From: UPXZ01 sp964568675
GTDB lineage: Bacteria; Bacteroidota; Bacteroidia; Bacteroidales; Paludibacteraceae
Length of the DNA: 12,250 nt
Direction: 5' to 3'
Assembly: GCA_964568675.1 (NCBI GenBank)
Contig: CAZMQV010000083.1
Span: forward strand, 1-12,250
Shown piece after piece: positions 1 to 6,209 of the stretch; the first letter of the stretch is position 1, and each line of letters starts with the position of its first letter. The translations under genes were made by a program, and so were the position numbers. The notes beneath the pieces are model-generated. The model was given only the letters and a program-made list of their open reading frames with translations, was not told where the DNA came from and searched no databases.

Positions 1-55
1 CTCTCTCAAAATTTCTGGCATAACTCGCACCTCATAACTTAGATCCTCTCAGGAT
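1..55. repeat. Terminal overlap of circular contig, left copy
   Basis: Bases 1-55 are identical to bases 12196-12250, the last 55 bases of the window. An exact end-to-end repeat of this length is the usual signature of a circular molecule assembled with a k-mer of that size, so I read it as one physical copy and a circle of 12,195 bp. Gene order supports this: the nuclease gene ends at 32 and the next gene of the same operon starts at base 21 (12216 in the right copy) with its ribosome site inside the repeat. A genuine short terminal redundancy of a linear genome is the alternative. Confidence 0.9.
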
Positions 56-616
56 CTCCTCGCCATACCAAATGGCTTGAGCTAAACTAAACAGTAAATC
101 GTCATTCTGCCCCGGCCCGGCCTCAAATATCGCGTTACCGCTAGCTGAAAGTTTAGCCCGGAAATTGACCATTTCCGCCTCAAGAATGGGATAAATGGAC
201 ATGTTCGGGTTAAGCTGTACCCTGCCACTGTCGAAGGCGGCCATGAAATTACCAAAGAGCCGGGGCTTGCCGATATGAATTTGCGGGCCGGTCCTATCAA
301 GGGCCTGGCCAGCTGTAATTATGATGGGCTTGACCCGAATTCCTTGCAGCTTGAACATTGAGACGAGTGCCAACCCCGGCCCGGTAGCATCCAACAGGAA
401 TAATGGTGGCTCACGTTTCCAGAAATCGCGGGTGTTATAGGCATCGGCAGCCCAATTCACTATGAGATCATAGCCGATCTTCTGCCGTCTTTCCATGTTC
501 ACAAGATCATAGAAAAACTTCTTAGCTGCCGGTTTGTAGTACATCTTGACCGCAGCCAGGGCGCTATAGTCTCGCAGCTGCGCAGGGTCAAGACTAAATA
601 TATATCGTTCATGCAT
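32..616 (-). CDS. Terminase large subunit, separate nuclease domain
   Basis: This 194-aa protein corresponds to the C-terminal RNase H-fold nuclease half of a phage-type large terminase, which cuts concatemeric DNA during packaging. Visible motifs: the first strand IFSLDPAQLRDYSAL with Asp10, the second strand LFLLDATGPG with Asp76, an IITAG segment near residue 100, and the C-terminal QNDDLLFSLAQAIW with Asp172/Asp173. These give the three acidic positions expected for two-metal catalysis. The protein has no ATPase motif; that half is the gene immediately upstream (620-1561). Stop TAA (620-622), one AAT codon and this ATG lie in the same reading frame. A GGAG ribosome site (625-628) eight bases before the ATG argues for independent, coupled initiation. 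The break falls at the ATPase/nuclease linker, so both domains look intact. Domain identity is confident; a working split enzyme is inference. Confidence 0.87.
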   Translation of the reverse strand: MHERYIFSLDPAQLRDYSALAAVKMYYKPAAKKFFYDLVNMERRQKIGYDLIVNWAADAYNTRDFWKREPPLFLLDATGPGLALVSMFKLQGIRVKPIIITAGQALDRTGPQIHIGKPRLFGNFMAAFDSGRVQLNPNMSIYPILEAEMVNFRAKLSASGNAIFEAGPGQNDDLLFSLAQAIWYGEEILRGSKL

Positions 617-619
617 ATT

Positions 620-1561
620 TTAATCTCCAAAAGCTACAACTTTGATGCTAGAATTTCGGGCCTTGGTGAACTCCGGCCCCGGTTCGGTGCTGCCTTCGCC
701 TCTCCCAAATGGGATGAGTTGGACATCGGGGTTCAATGCCTTCCTGATCTGATCCATATCGATCAGCTGCGTATCACTGGCGATGAAGGCCCCTTCATAC
801 TCTTGCTGATACCAGAGTGCGCCGTTGGGGCTCTGGCGGGCTTCCTCCAGCACCTCCGGGCGTATCCTCGGGTTCTCGCTGGCCACCACTCGGATCTTCC
901 GCCAGCTCGAGCCGCCTTCCATCCACAGCTTATAGAAGAATCCCTGTTGGCCCCACGGCGTTGATGCACATATTAACCGGCCATCCGGCGAATTGGAAAG
1001 CATCGGGAAGAGTGCGCCGTATAAGTCATCTTCAGCTTGAGCCGCTTCATCAATTATGATCAGATCGGGCGCAGTAAAACCTCTAACTGTCTTCTGAGAC
1101 CCTGGCAAGCTGATTATTCGGCTGCCGTTGCTAAACTTCAGGGTGAGCTTAGTATCTTCCAGCAACTCCGGCGCTGGAGTGATTGCCTCCAGGGCATCCG
1201 CAATCTTCCTGAAATTCTCGCTGCTTTGGCGTAGGGATGGGGCAACCAGTAGGCATAGGCTCTTTTCATAGAATAGAGCCCTCCAGAAGCACAAAAGGGA
1301 GGAGATTGTCGATTTGCCCCATTGGCGGTGGCAGTTCAGGATAACCCGCTTGTTGGCCGGGTTCAGTATCGCCTTCTGATGCTCGTCTAGCTGGCAGATA
1401 TTCCCGGCCTTGTCTCGGAGTAGGCCACATTCATGAATCCATGCCACAGGATCGGCCCGGTGGCGCATCCAGGTCTCAAGATCCGCGTCCGAAGGTGGCA
1501 GGAACCGGCGGGCCTCTGCAAGTTCTGCCCTAACGGTTTTCAGCTCGGATGATAGCGCCAC
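620..1561 (-). CDS. Terminase large subunit, ATPase domain only
   Basis: A 313-aa packaging-motor ATPase that should power DNA translocation into a capsid. Walker A is CHRQWGKST (residues 77-85), followed by the segment LLVAPSLRQS (104-113). Walker B with the catalytic glutamate is LIIIDEAAQ (167-175), and the coupling motif is ICASTPWGQQGFFYKLW (197-213). The sequence then reaches QEYEGAFI (253-260), where the linker to the nuclease usually begins, and stops at residue 313 without any nuclease motif. Usual large subunits are roughly 400-600 aa; this protein plus the following 194-aa nuclease adds up to that. The start is GTG, with GGAGG nine bases upstream, and overlaps the preceding small gene by 32 bases. 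The TAA stop is in frame with the nuclease gene. Very likely a terminase ATPase. Confidence 0.9.
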   Translation of the reverse strand: MALSSELKTVRAELAEARRFLPPSDADLETWMRHRADPVAWIHECGLLRDKAGNICQLDEHQKAILNPANKRVILNCHRQWGKSTISSLLCFWRALFYEKSLCLLVAPSLRQSSENFRKIADALEAITPAPELLEDTKLTLKFSNGSRIISLPGSQKTVRGFTAPDLIIIDEAAQAEDDLYGALFPMLSNSPDGRLICASTPWGQQGFFYKLWMEGGSSWRKIRVVASENPRIRPEVLEEARQSPNGALWYQQEYEGAFIASDTQLIDMDQIRKALNPDVQLIPFGRGEGSTEPGPEFTKARNSSIKVVAFGD

Positions 1562-1808
1562 TGTCTCGGGCCTCCATCTCCATCCTTAGCTGCGCAATTT
1601 CTTGTTTGATTTCTTGGACTTCGATGGTTTCCAAGCCAAACTTTGCCGCATTGACCCAAGCATTGCATAGTGCTGCAAGTTGCCCGCCGTGATGGTACTC
1701 TCCCTGGTCCATCAGGATTCGATTGATGCGCCGGGCCAGGGCTTTCTGGATATCCGATACTGATCGGATAGCAACAAACCCAGTAGGATGCTTTTTAGAT
1801 GATTTCAT
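1530..1808 (-). CDS. Small helical protein, possible small terminase subunit
   Basis: A 92-aa protein directly upstream of, and overlapping by 32 bases, the terminase ATPase gene. It begins with a basic stretch (KSSKKH), is predicted helical through residues 15-60, and ends in a charged, coiled-coil-like helix (IEVQEIKQEIAQLRMEMEARD). Size, helix content and position fit a small terminase subunit, which recognises the packaging site and loads the large subunit. No helix-turn-helix motif is obvious, so this role rests mainly on context. I chose the ATG at 1808 because GTGAGGA sits five bases before it; a GTG four codons earlier lies inside that ribosome site. Confidence 0.6.
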   Translation of the reverse strand: MKSSKKHPTGFVAIRSVSDIQKALARRINRILMDQGEYHHGGQLAALCNAWVNAAKFGLETIEVQEIKQEIAQLRMEMEARDSGAIIRAENR

Positions 1809-1809
1809 G

Positions 1810-1881
1810 CTAGTCCTCACCGATGCTGGTTATCGATTTTCCTGCAAGTAGGGGGGTGTCAGTCTTGGATTTCTTGCCCAT
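1810..1881 (-). CDS. 23-aa micro-gene in packaging operon
   Basis: Translated, it gives MGKKSKTDTPLLAGKSITS followed by IGED: a basic N-terminus and no recognisable domain. Its ATG overlaps the stop of the upstream gene (TAATG) and GGTGA lies three bases before the ATG. Its own TAG ends one base before the ATG of the next gene. The tight coupling on both sides is the main evidence that it is translated. It may be a real peptide or only a spacer that keeps ribosomes moving to the next gene. Confidence 0.45.
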   Translation of the reverse strand: MGKKSKTDTPLLAGKSITSIGED

Positions 1882-2018
1882 TACTCACCATCTCCGGCTC
1901 CCTGGCTGCCGTCATAGTCGCTCTTGTCGTACCTCATCCGGGCCGCCTCGTAGTTTTTAAGTAGCCTGGCCGCCCGCTTCTGGCCTCGCGCCGCCCTATC
2001 GAATCCAGCGTTTCTCAA
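1881..2018 (-). CDS. 45-aa basic hypothetical protein
   Basis: A small protein with a strongly basic N-terminal half (RNAGFDRAARGQKRAARLLK) and a Gly/Asp-rich tail. No family is recognised. The only start option is TTG at 2018, because an in-frame TGA lies just upstream; the TTG overlaps the stop of the preceding gene (TTGA), and GGAG lies ten bases before it. The downstream gene overlaps its stop as TAATG. Charge suggests nucleic-acid contact, but this is only inference. Confidence 0.5.
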   Translation of the reverse strand: MRNAGFDRAARGQKRAARLLKNYEAARMRYDKSDYDGSQGAGDGE

Positions 2019-2149
2019 AGTCCATCATCTCCTATTCCTGCCATATTCAACCGCTCAATTTCGACATCTATCGCCGCCATCTCGTCGGCTGCTCGAACTA
2101 AGCTTTCCAAATAAAAGGCTCTCAATTTTCGGAGCTGTTCAACTGTCAT
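2015..2149 (-). CDS. 44-aa helical hypothetical protein, first gene of packaging operon
   Basis: A short, probably all-helical protein (MTVEQLRKLRAFYLESLVRA at the N-terminus) with an acidic C-terminus. Helices of this kind occur in small phage proteins near terminase genes, but I recognise no family. The gene has only a weak ribosome site. A TATA box at 2171-2178 is about 25 bases before the ATG, which predicts a leaderless mRNA beginning at this start codon. Its stop overlaps the TTG of the next gene. Confidence 0.5.
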   Translation of the reverse strand: MTVEQLRKLRAFYLESLVRAADEMAAIDVEIERLNMAGIGDDGL

Positions 2150-2170
2150 TTGACCACATTCTAGTTTTTC

Positions 2171-2178
2171 TTATATAA
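2171..2178 (-). promoter_or_regulatory. TATA box of packaging operon, leaderless start
   Basis: TTATATAA, the archaeal box A pattern, reads equally on both strands. Its centre is about 26 bases upstream of the ATG at 2149, so transcription should start at or next to that codon. This agrees with the poor Shine-Dalgarno sequence there. Leftward transcription would cover all genes down to 10732 through the circle join. Confidence 0.6.
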
Positions 2179-2204
2179 GGAAGTTTAAATCGAATTCCTT
2201 TTAA

Positions 2205-2234
2205 TACTTTATTAAGTATATGCTTAATTAAGTA
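2205..2234. repeat. AT-rich 30-bp imperfect palindrome
   Basis: The segment starts TACTTTATTAAG and ends CTTAATTAAGTA; the two arms are complementary except for two pairs of positions, around a central ATAT. It lies in the most AT-rich stretch of the element, between the packaging-operon promoter and the iteron region. It may be a melting element of the origin or an operator of the packaging operon. Confidence 0.6.
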
Positions 2235-2266
2235 AAATGTTAATTATACTATTCCAAGCCCTAGAT

Positions 2267-2461
2267 TTGCGGGTAGTGTGAAATTCTCGCCGTGTCGCTC
2301 GCTGTTGGTTGCGGGTAGTGCGGGTAGCAACTCCCTATAACTCTATTTTTACCCTATTTACTAGTAAATTCTGGCAAATTAGACCCACTGGAGGCAACTA
2401 CCCGCAACTACCCGCAAACGATAGCGAGTGGCTTAATTTGGCTTTTCCAGACTACCCGCAA
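2267..2461. other. Dyad-symmetric iteron region, candidate replication origin
   Basis: The 11-bp element TTGCGGGTAGT occurs three times forward (2267-2277, 2309-2319, and a variant with core GCGGGTAG at 2320-2327). It occurs three times inverted as ACTACCCGCAA (2397-2407, 2407-2417, 2451-2461). Each side is one single copy plus a tandem pair 10 bp apart. All three mirror pairs share a centre near 2363, where a perfect palindrome ATTTACTAGTAAAT (2356-2369) sits. CTCGCT (2298-2303) and AGCGAG (2423-2428) add a further mirrored pair. The region overlaps the 3' end of the primase-helicase gene and lies beside AT-rich DNA, as expected of an origin bound by an initiator. A complex operator is the alternative. 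Confidence 0.75.
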
Positions 2462-5090
2462 CTTTCCACAAGTTTACTTTACTATGGGCATCCTTTACTT
2501 GTGTTAATTTCAAGCCTGAAGACGTTACTACATTTAATTTCTTACGAAGTTCGACACCTAGACTTAAAGTTGCTCGCCTTTCTCTATTGACAGCCTTGGC
2601 AATGTCCTCGGGCATGGCGTTATAGAGATCGCCATACGGACCAAAATCAAACCCTACTAAGTCCCTCTGGAGGCGAGCGGAATCAATAGCACAATTCCCA
2701 TAGCATCCTAGCCAGGCAGCGAGAAAAACGTCCCACTCTTGCGCGTCTTGATCCATCTCCTCGTACAATTTAGTAGCGTTGCCCATGAATTCCTTGACAC
2801 CGGCATATTCCAGAATACCGCTTATGGTTGCGGCCCACTCATTGAAGCTCCCAAGCTTCTTACTGCCTCGCTGCCCTCCGGCGAGTACCCAAGCCCGCAC
2901 CATTATGAGAAGATAGGCAAGGACGGAATCATGGTTTTCTTTGATCCATGCCAACAGGTCAGCATGCTTGAATCCTGCACGCTCCCAAGGGCGAGCACAA
3001 GCGGCGTCTATCCTTATCCAAATTGACCGGCGGGCAACATCGCCACCGATTTGAATATTGTTGCCTGTGGCGATCCATACGGCCTCTTGGGGAAGTCTCA
3101 GCATTATGTTTTTACCAAGCATGCGATCCTCCCAAAACTTAGCGGTCAATGCCCGAGTAAGATGTACGGATCTAAATTTTCCGGTGATGTTATCAATAAC
3201 AATTATGGGTTTCCCGGCCATTAAGGCGCTCGTTATCGCTTTTCTCCATTCTTCTTCTGTCCCTGGCATTCCCCACATACTCGCCGGGCTCCCTGTGGTT
3301 ATCATTGAAAATATATCAGCTATCAGAGACGCCCCGGTTCCCGCCTGTGGCTTATCAATGATTGCCAGCGGCACATTTCCTCCAATCATGGGGCGGGCAA
3401 TAACCGACAACAGCATAGCCAGCGTATTAGTTTTAGATGCATTATCTTCAAAGGGGAAATCTCCAAAAATTTCATCAAGTATATACTCGGCTGATGCCTC
3501 GGCGTGCCGCTTGGTTAGCACCTCGGGAATTTTTACGCTGCTTATATCGACTATGGGGTTGAAGTAAAGCTTAGTTGCAGCATCATAACCCGGCTCGCAT
3601 AAGATCGACCCATCCGGCCTTATTACTGGAGTCTCAATAATTCCCTTGATCTCTGGAATCCCTGGCCACTCATTAGCCGCCAAGATATTCCTTACTACTC
3701 GCATGGGTGGGAATGCTTTGAATGTCCGATTCCCATTGTTTTCAAAGAATCCGGCAGCTTGCCCCAACTCCTCGCTTAATCCATCTATTGATAATGGTTG
3801 TATGATAAGCCCGGAATCGTTGTTATGCAGTCTCACCAGGGCTCCTAATCTGGTAAAGATCCTCGGGGGATTGTTTAGAGCTATCAAGGCCTCCAGCGCA
3901 TCATCTGTTACATCCGGCAAGTACCGATCATTTACTTGGATCACGGTGGCGTATCCTTCGCCCGCCATGATCTCAGCTCGGGCTTTCAGTCTCGCCGCCC
4001 TCTCAGGCTCCCATAATGCCCTAAGTGCTGGCCAGTTCTTATCGGCGCAGCTGTTATGTTGGCATTTAAAAGCGATCTGGCCTTCTGCGTGCCTTGAAAT
4101 GTAGGCCTCGCCCCGGATATGCTGAGGATCGAATGGACAAACGGCCAGCTCCCATACATGCCAAGAACCATTATCTCGCTCTCGCAGGATCTCCGCACCA
4201 TGCTTTTTTATATACTCAGGGATATTAAATTTACTGGCCTTGTCCATCTCATCAAAAATGGGAGGGATGTCTTTTGCCCCGCAGCTGCTATTGCCTTTCG
4301 TCTGTTCCTTTCTATTCCCATCCCCGTTCCCATTTCCGTTATCAGCTCCGGCCAATAAGGCCAGGGCCTCCAGAAGAGGGCGGGGTGCTGCAGTCAACTC
4401 GCCCGGCGCTGGCGCTGAGATGATCTTTGCCATCCGGTGAGGGCGGTCTTGCGTATTATCGCCCTTTCTGGCCCGTGTCCCGTAAATCTTCCAGATCCTC
4501 GCCGGGTTGTAGGTGGTTGTGTCCACTGCCGTCTTATCATTGGAAAATTCTTTATCCAGGGCCTCAATGCATCGCTTGATCAGCTCTTTGTTTTCTTTGG
4601 TGTTATCCTGGTCCTCTATTCTAACCAAGAGGTGAGCCCCGTTACCAGAATCGCCCTTGATAATTGCCTGCGCTGGCCATCCTGCCGCCAATAGCCTACT
4701 TTCAATTGCATCGGCCAAATCCAGCGCCGCCGTGTGCTCTTCCTCGCTGGAGGAGATTCCAGCGGGTCGGACAGCATCTATATCGATAGGCAGCCATTGA
4801 ATTTTACTTATGTCTTTATCTGCCGTTGTGTCTTGGACATAGAACCTAACATGATTACATGATCTGGCCAGCAACGCAGGATTAACCGGGTTCAAGGTCA
4901 CGTATATACCAGGAACCTCGATTTTTCCATCATCATATCCCCGAAGACCTCTGCAAAAGGTATCTCTACTATCGAAATATCCTGATACGGTCTTGAGTTT
5001 GCCTGCTTTGGGTGCCCTCACTTCCCGGACCTCGCCGGGGTGGTGCAATAGATCCCACATACGGCCAATATCATCAATGGCGGTGGCCAT
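2433..5090 (-). CDS. Primase-polymerase / superfamily 3-type helicase replication protein
   Basis: An 885-aa multidomain replication initiator. Residues about 60-225 form an archaeo-eukaryotic primase core: DxD in PIDIDAV (Asp103, Asp105), a GNGAHLL motif with His153, and a third acidic motif VDTTTYNPARIWKIYG (Asp190). A Gly/Asn-rich linker (248-260) follows. A primase-type zinc finger follows with Cys318, His324, Cys343 and Cys348 (CPFDPQH and CQHNSC). The C-terminal half (about 530-760) is a D5-like helicase: a P-loop region DKPQAGTGAS (579-588), Walker B PIIVIDN (628-634), sensor TGNN (675-678) and a conserved arginine pair RRSIWIRID. Oddly, the P-loop has Ala587 where lysine is expected. 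The ATG directly follows the stop of the zinc-ribbon gene (TAAATG) with GGTGGGA upstream. The iteron origin overlaps its last codons. Confidence 0.88.
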   Translation of the reverse strand: MATAIDDIGRMWDLLHHPGEVREVRAPKAGKLKTVSGYFDSRDTFCRGLRGYDDGKIEVPGIYVTLNPVNPALLARSCNHVRFYVQDTTADKDISKIQWLPIDIDAVRPAGISSSEEEHTAALDLADAIESRLLAAGWPAQAIIKGDSGNGAHLLVRIEDQDNTKENKELIKRCIEALDKEFSNDKTAVDTTTYNPARIWKIYGTRARKGDNTQDRPHRMAKIISAPAPGELTAAPRPLLEALALLAGADNGNGNGDGNRKEQTKGNSSCGAKDIPPIFDEMDKASKFNIPEYIKKHGAEILRERDNGSWHVWELAVCPFDPQHIRGEAYISRHAEGQIAFKCQHNSCADKNWPALRALWEPERAARLKARAEIMAGEGYATVIQVNDRYLPDVTDDALEALIALNNPPRIFTRLGALVRLHNNDSGLIIQPLSIDGLSEELGQAAGFFENNGNRTFKAFPPMRVVRNILAANEWPGIPEIKGIIETPVIRPDGSILCEPGYDAATKLYFNPIVDISSVKIPEVLTKRHAEASAEYILDEIFGDFPFEDNASKTNTLAMLLSVIARPMIGGNVPLAIIDKPQAGTGASLIADIFSMITTGSPASMWGMPGTEEEWRKAITSALMAGKPIIVIDNITGKFRSVHLTRALTAKFWEDRMLGKNIMLRLPQEAVWIATGNNIQIGGDVARRSIWIRIDAACARPWERAGFKHADLLAWIKENHDSVLAYLLIMVRAWVLAGGQRGSKKLGSFNEWAATISGILEYAGVKEFMGNATKLYEEMDQDAQEWDVFLAAWLGCYGNCAIDSARLQRDLVGFDFGPYGDLYNAMPEDIAKAVNRERRATLSLGVELRKKLNVVTSSGLKLTQVKDAHSKVNLWKVAGSLEKPN

Positions 5091-5549
5091 TTATCCCACC
5101 GCTGCGCATTTGCTCAAAAATCGCTTATCCCGTCGCTCTTTGCCAGATATGCGCTTTAGGTTGGCATGGCCTTCGAAGGTTGGCGCGAACTTCTCCATTT
5201 CTTTATGAAACTTCCTTACCGGGATCATCTCGGGGTCTTTGGCATCCAGCGCCTCGCGCTCCTTCTTCGATGGAATCCAGCCGCATGTATGGCAAGTGAT
5301 ATCAGTCTGCTTGCCGTATCTGATCAGTGAGCTACATTTGGGGCATGTAACGGGCCGGAGATCACCGTTGCCGTCAATAATGTGCTTCCAGCCTTGTCCT
5401 ACTCTCGACGTTGGCCGTGTATAGCATGGCTTCTTCTTCCCATTCCGCCCGCTCTTTTGGTGCAGATCGATAGCTTTCGCAGGGACAGAACAGGCGGGAA
5501 GCCTGATAGTAGAATCCACATAATCAGGCGGCATTATTGCGCCCTCCAT
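5091..5549 (-). CDS. Zinc-ribbon protein of replication operon
   Basis: A 152-aa basic protein with one clear zinc ribbon: CPKC (Cys69, Cys72) and CHTC (Cys86, Cys89). The N-terminal third is basic and low in predicted structure (KSGRNGKKK); the C-terminus is again Lys/Arg-rich. No named family is recognised. It sits between the Hfq-like gene, whose 3' end it overlaps by 26 bases, and the primase-helicase gene, which starts on the next base after its stop. Two starts are possible: the ATG at 5549 with GGAGG six bases upstream, and an ATG five codons later with its own GGAGG. A DNA-binding accessory role in replication is the likeliest guess from charge, zinc ribbon and context. Confidence 0.72.
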   Translation of the reverse strand: MEGAIMPPDYVDSTIRLPACSVPAKAIDLHQKSGRNGKKKPCYTRPTSRVGQGWKHIIDGNGDLRPVTCPKCSSLIRYGKQTDITCHTCGWIPSKKEREALDAKDPEMIPVRKFHKEMEKFAPTFEGHANLKRISGKERRDKRFLSKCAAVG

Positions 5550-5832
5550 CCTTTCCCTCCGGCTTCTTGGGCTTCAGGCCATCAGAACTTATGAAGAGAA
5601 TAGAGTGTTTGGGAAGCAGAATAAACTCACTGTTCGCGATCTCAACAAGCATTTCATAGGAGGTGAACCCGCGAACCGCCCCATCAATCACGCTGCCGCC
5701 AATGATCTTAATCTTGGCTGGCTTGTTTAGGAGCCTGCCATAATAATTTGGCTGCCTGTATTCTTTTGCTGCCGGTACATCTTTGGCCTCGCTGCCGGAG
5801 GTCTTAAGTACTATTGCGTCGTTCTCTGCCAT
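5524..5832 (-). CDS. Hfq/Sm-like RNA-binding protein
   Basis: A 102-aa protein whose middle (residues about 33-82) reads as an Sm fold of the Hfq type. The Sm1-like part is AKIKIIGGSVIDGAVRGF followed by TSYEMLVEI. The Sm2-like part is FILLPKHSILFIS, close to the Hfq KHAIS signature with Lys75-His76. Hfq proteins form hexameric rings that bind U- and A-rich RNA. The N-terminal 30 residues and the Lys/Gly-rich tail (GLKPKKPEGKDGGRNN) look flexible; such tails also occur in Hfq. AGGA lies nine bases before the ATG. The gene precedes and overlaps the zinc-ribbon gene in the replication operon. It could control copy number through RNA or bind single-stranded DNA. The family call comes from motif reading alone. 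Confidence 0.55.
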   Translation of the reverse strand: MAENDAIVLKTSGSEAKDVPAAKEYRQPNYYGRLLNKPAKIKIIGGSVIDGAVRGFTSYEMLVEIANSEFILLPKHSILFISSDGLKPKKPEGKDGGRNNAA

Positions 5833-5899
5833 GCGATTTTATCCTATATGGCAGAACCTTGCCTTCTTCTCTTTTCAAGAGCAAGAGGGCCTTATCCAT
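5804..5899 (-). CDS. Possible 31-aa ORF overlapping start of the Hfq-like gene
   Basis: A possible reading frame beginning MDKALLLLKREEGKV. Its ATG overlaps the end of the 11-codon leader ORF (ATGGATAA), and its stop lies 29 bases inside the Hfq-like gene in another frame. It has no clear ribosome site of its own, so it could only be reached by coupling from the leader ORF. I list it because the chain of overlaps resembles the other junctions in this element, but chance is quite possible. Confidence 0.2.
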   Translation of the reverse strand: MDKALLLLKREEGKVLPYRIKSHGRERRNST

Positions 5900-5927
5900 C
5901 TTCAGTTATGATGGCGGCTCTTACCAT
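5892..5927 (-). CDS. Possible 11-aa leader ORF before the Hfq-like gene
   Basis: It encodes MVRAAIITEDG. It has one of the strongest ribosome sites in the window, GGGAGG eight bases before the ATG, although the ORF is only eleven codons long. It lies between the RHH gene and the Hfq-like gene. A leader peptide or a translation entry point for the downstream genes is plausible. Confidence 0.35.
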   Translation of the reverse strand: MVRAAIITEDG

Positions 5928-5956
5928 ACTCTAAACCTCCCTTTATTTTATTGAAA

Positions 5957-5964
5957 AATATAAA
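5957..5964 (-). promoter_or_regulatory. TATA-like box upstream of the Hfq-like gene
   Basis: On the minus strand the stretch reads TTTTTATATTTTT, just past the RHH stop codon at 5970. It may give a second promoter for the Hfq-like, zinc-ribbon and primase genes that escapes repression of the main promoter. The predicted start falls very near the GGGAGG at 5936-5941, so the exact start is uncertain. Confidence 0.35.
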
Positions 5965-5969
5965 AAGCA

Positions 5970-6128
5970 TCAGATAGCGCCCTCTTTAGTCATTAAGCCA
6001 TCAACGCATGCTCTGAGGATTTCGCCTATCCCCATCTGCTCCCTTACGGATATAGTCTCTAAAAATTCGCGCTGCTGTGGCGTGAGTAACACGCATGTAT
6101 TTACCTGATATCTCGGTCCTGGTCTCAT
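5970..6128 (-). CDS. Ribbon-helix-helix (CopG-like) repressor
   Basis: A 52-aa protein: a short basic arm, a strand (YQVNTCVLL), then two helices (TPQQREFLETISVREQMG and IGEILRACVDGLM). This is the complete ribbon-helix-helix layout; such proteins bind direct or inverted operator repeats as pairs of dimers and often repress plasmid replication operons. GAGGT lies nine bases upstream of the ATG. It is the first gene after the promoter at 6210-6217, whose predicted start falls inside a tandem 13-bp repeat (6171-6196). Self-repression and copy control of the replication operon is the natural inference. Confidence 0.75.
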   Translation of the reverse strand: MRPGPRYQVNTCVLLTPQQREFLETISVREQMGIGEILRACVDGLMTKEGAI

Positions 6129-6170
6129 ATTTCTTATACCTCACAACCCGCGGAGTCTAGCAAACCCTCG

Positions 6171-6196
6171 GATACAACTACTAGATACAGCTACTA
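6171..6196. repeat. Tandem 13-bp operator repeat
   Basis: GATACAACTACTA followed directly by GATACAGCTACTA, differing at one base. It lies between the TATA box (6210-6217) and the RHH gene, over the predicted transcription start near 6187. Tandem direct repeats are typical operators of RHH proteins, so binding by the 52-aa protein is the simplest explanation. Confidence 0.65.
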
Positions 6197-6209
6197 CTTA
6201 TATTATGTC

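Noticed and set aside
617..622. Terminase split as a frameshift or as stop-codon recoding with pyrrolysine
   Set aside because: Both halves are in the same frame, so no frameshift is needed. The stop is TAA, not the TAG used for pyrrolysine, and the nuclease has its own ribosome site.
611..964. Rightward 117-codon ORF opposite the terminase ATPase gene
   Set aside because: Shadow of a gene with full catalytic motifs; no promoter or ribosome site.
2309..2590. Rightward 93-codon ORF over the iteron region
   Set aside because: It covers the candidate origin and the 3' end of the well-supported primase-helicase gene on the other strand, and its translation has no domain pattern.
3058..4358. Several long rightward ORFs opposite the primase-helicase gene
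   Set aside because: They lie wholly antisense to a gene with clear motifs, have no ribosome sites, and their Ser/Pro/Leu-rich translations are typical of shadow frames.
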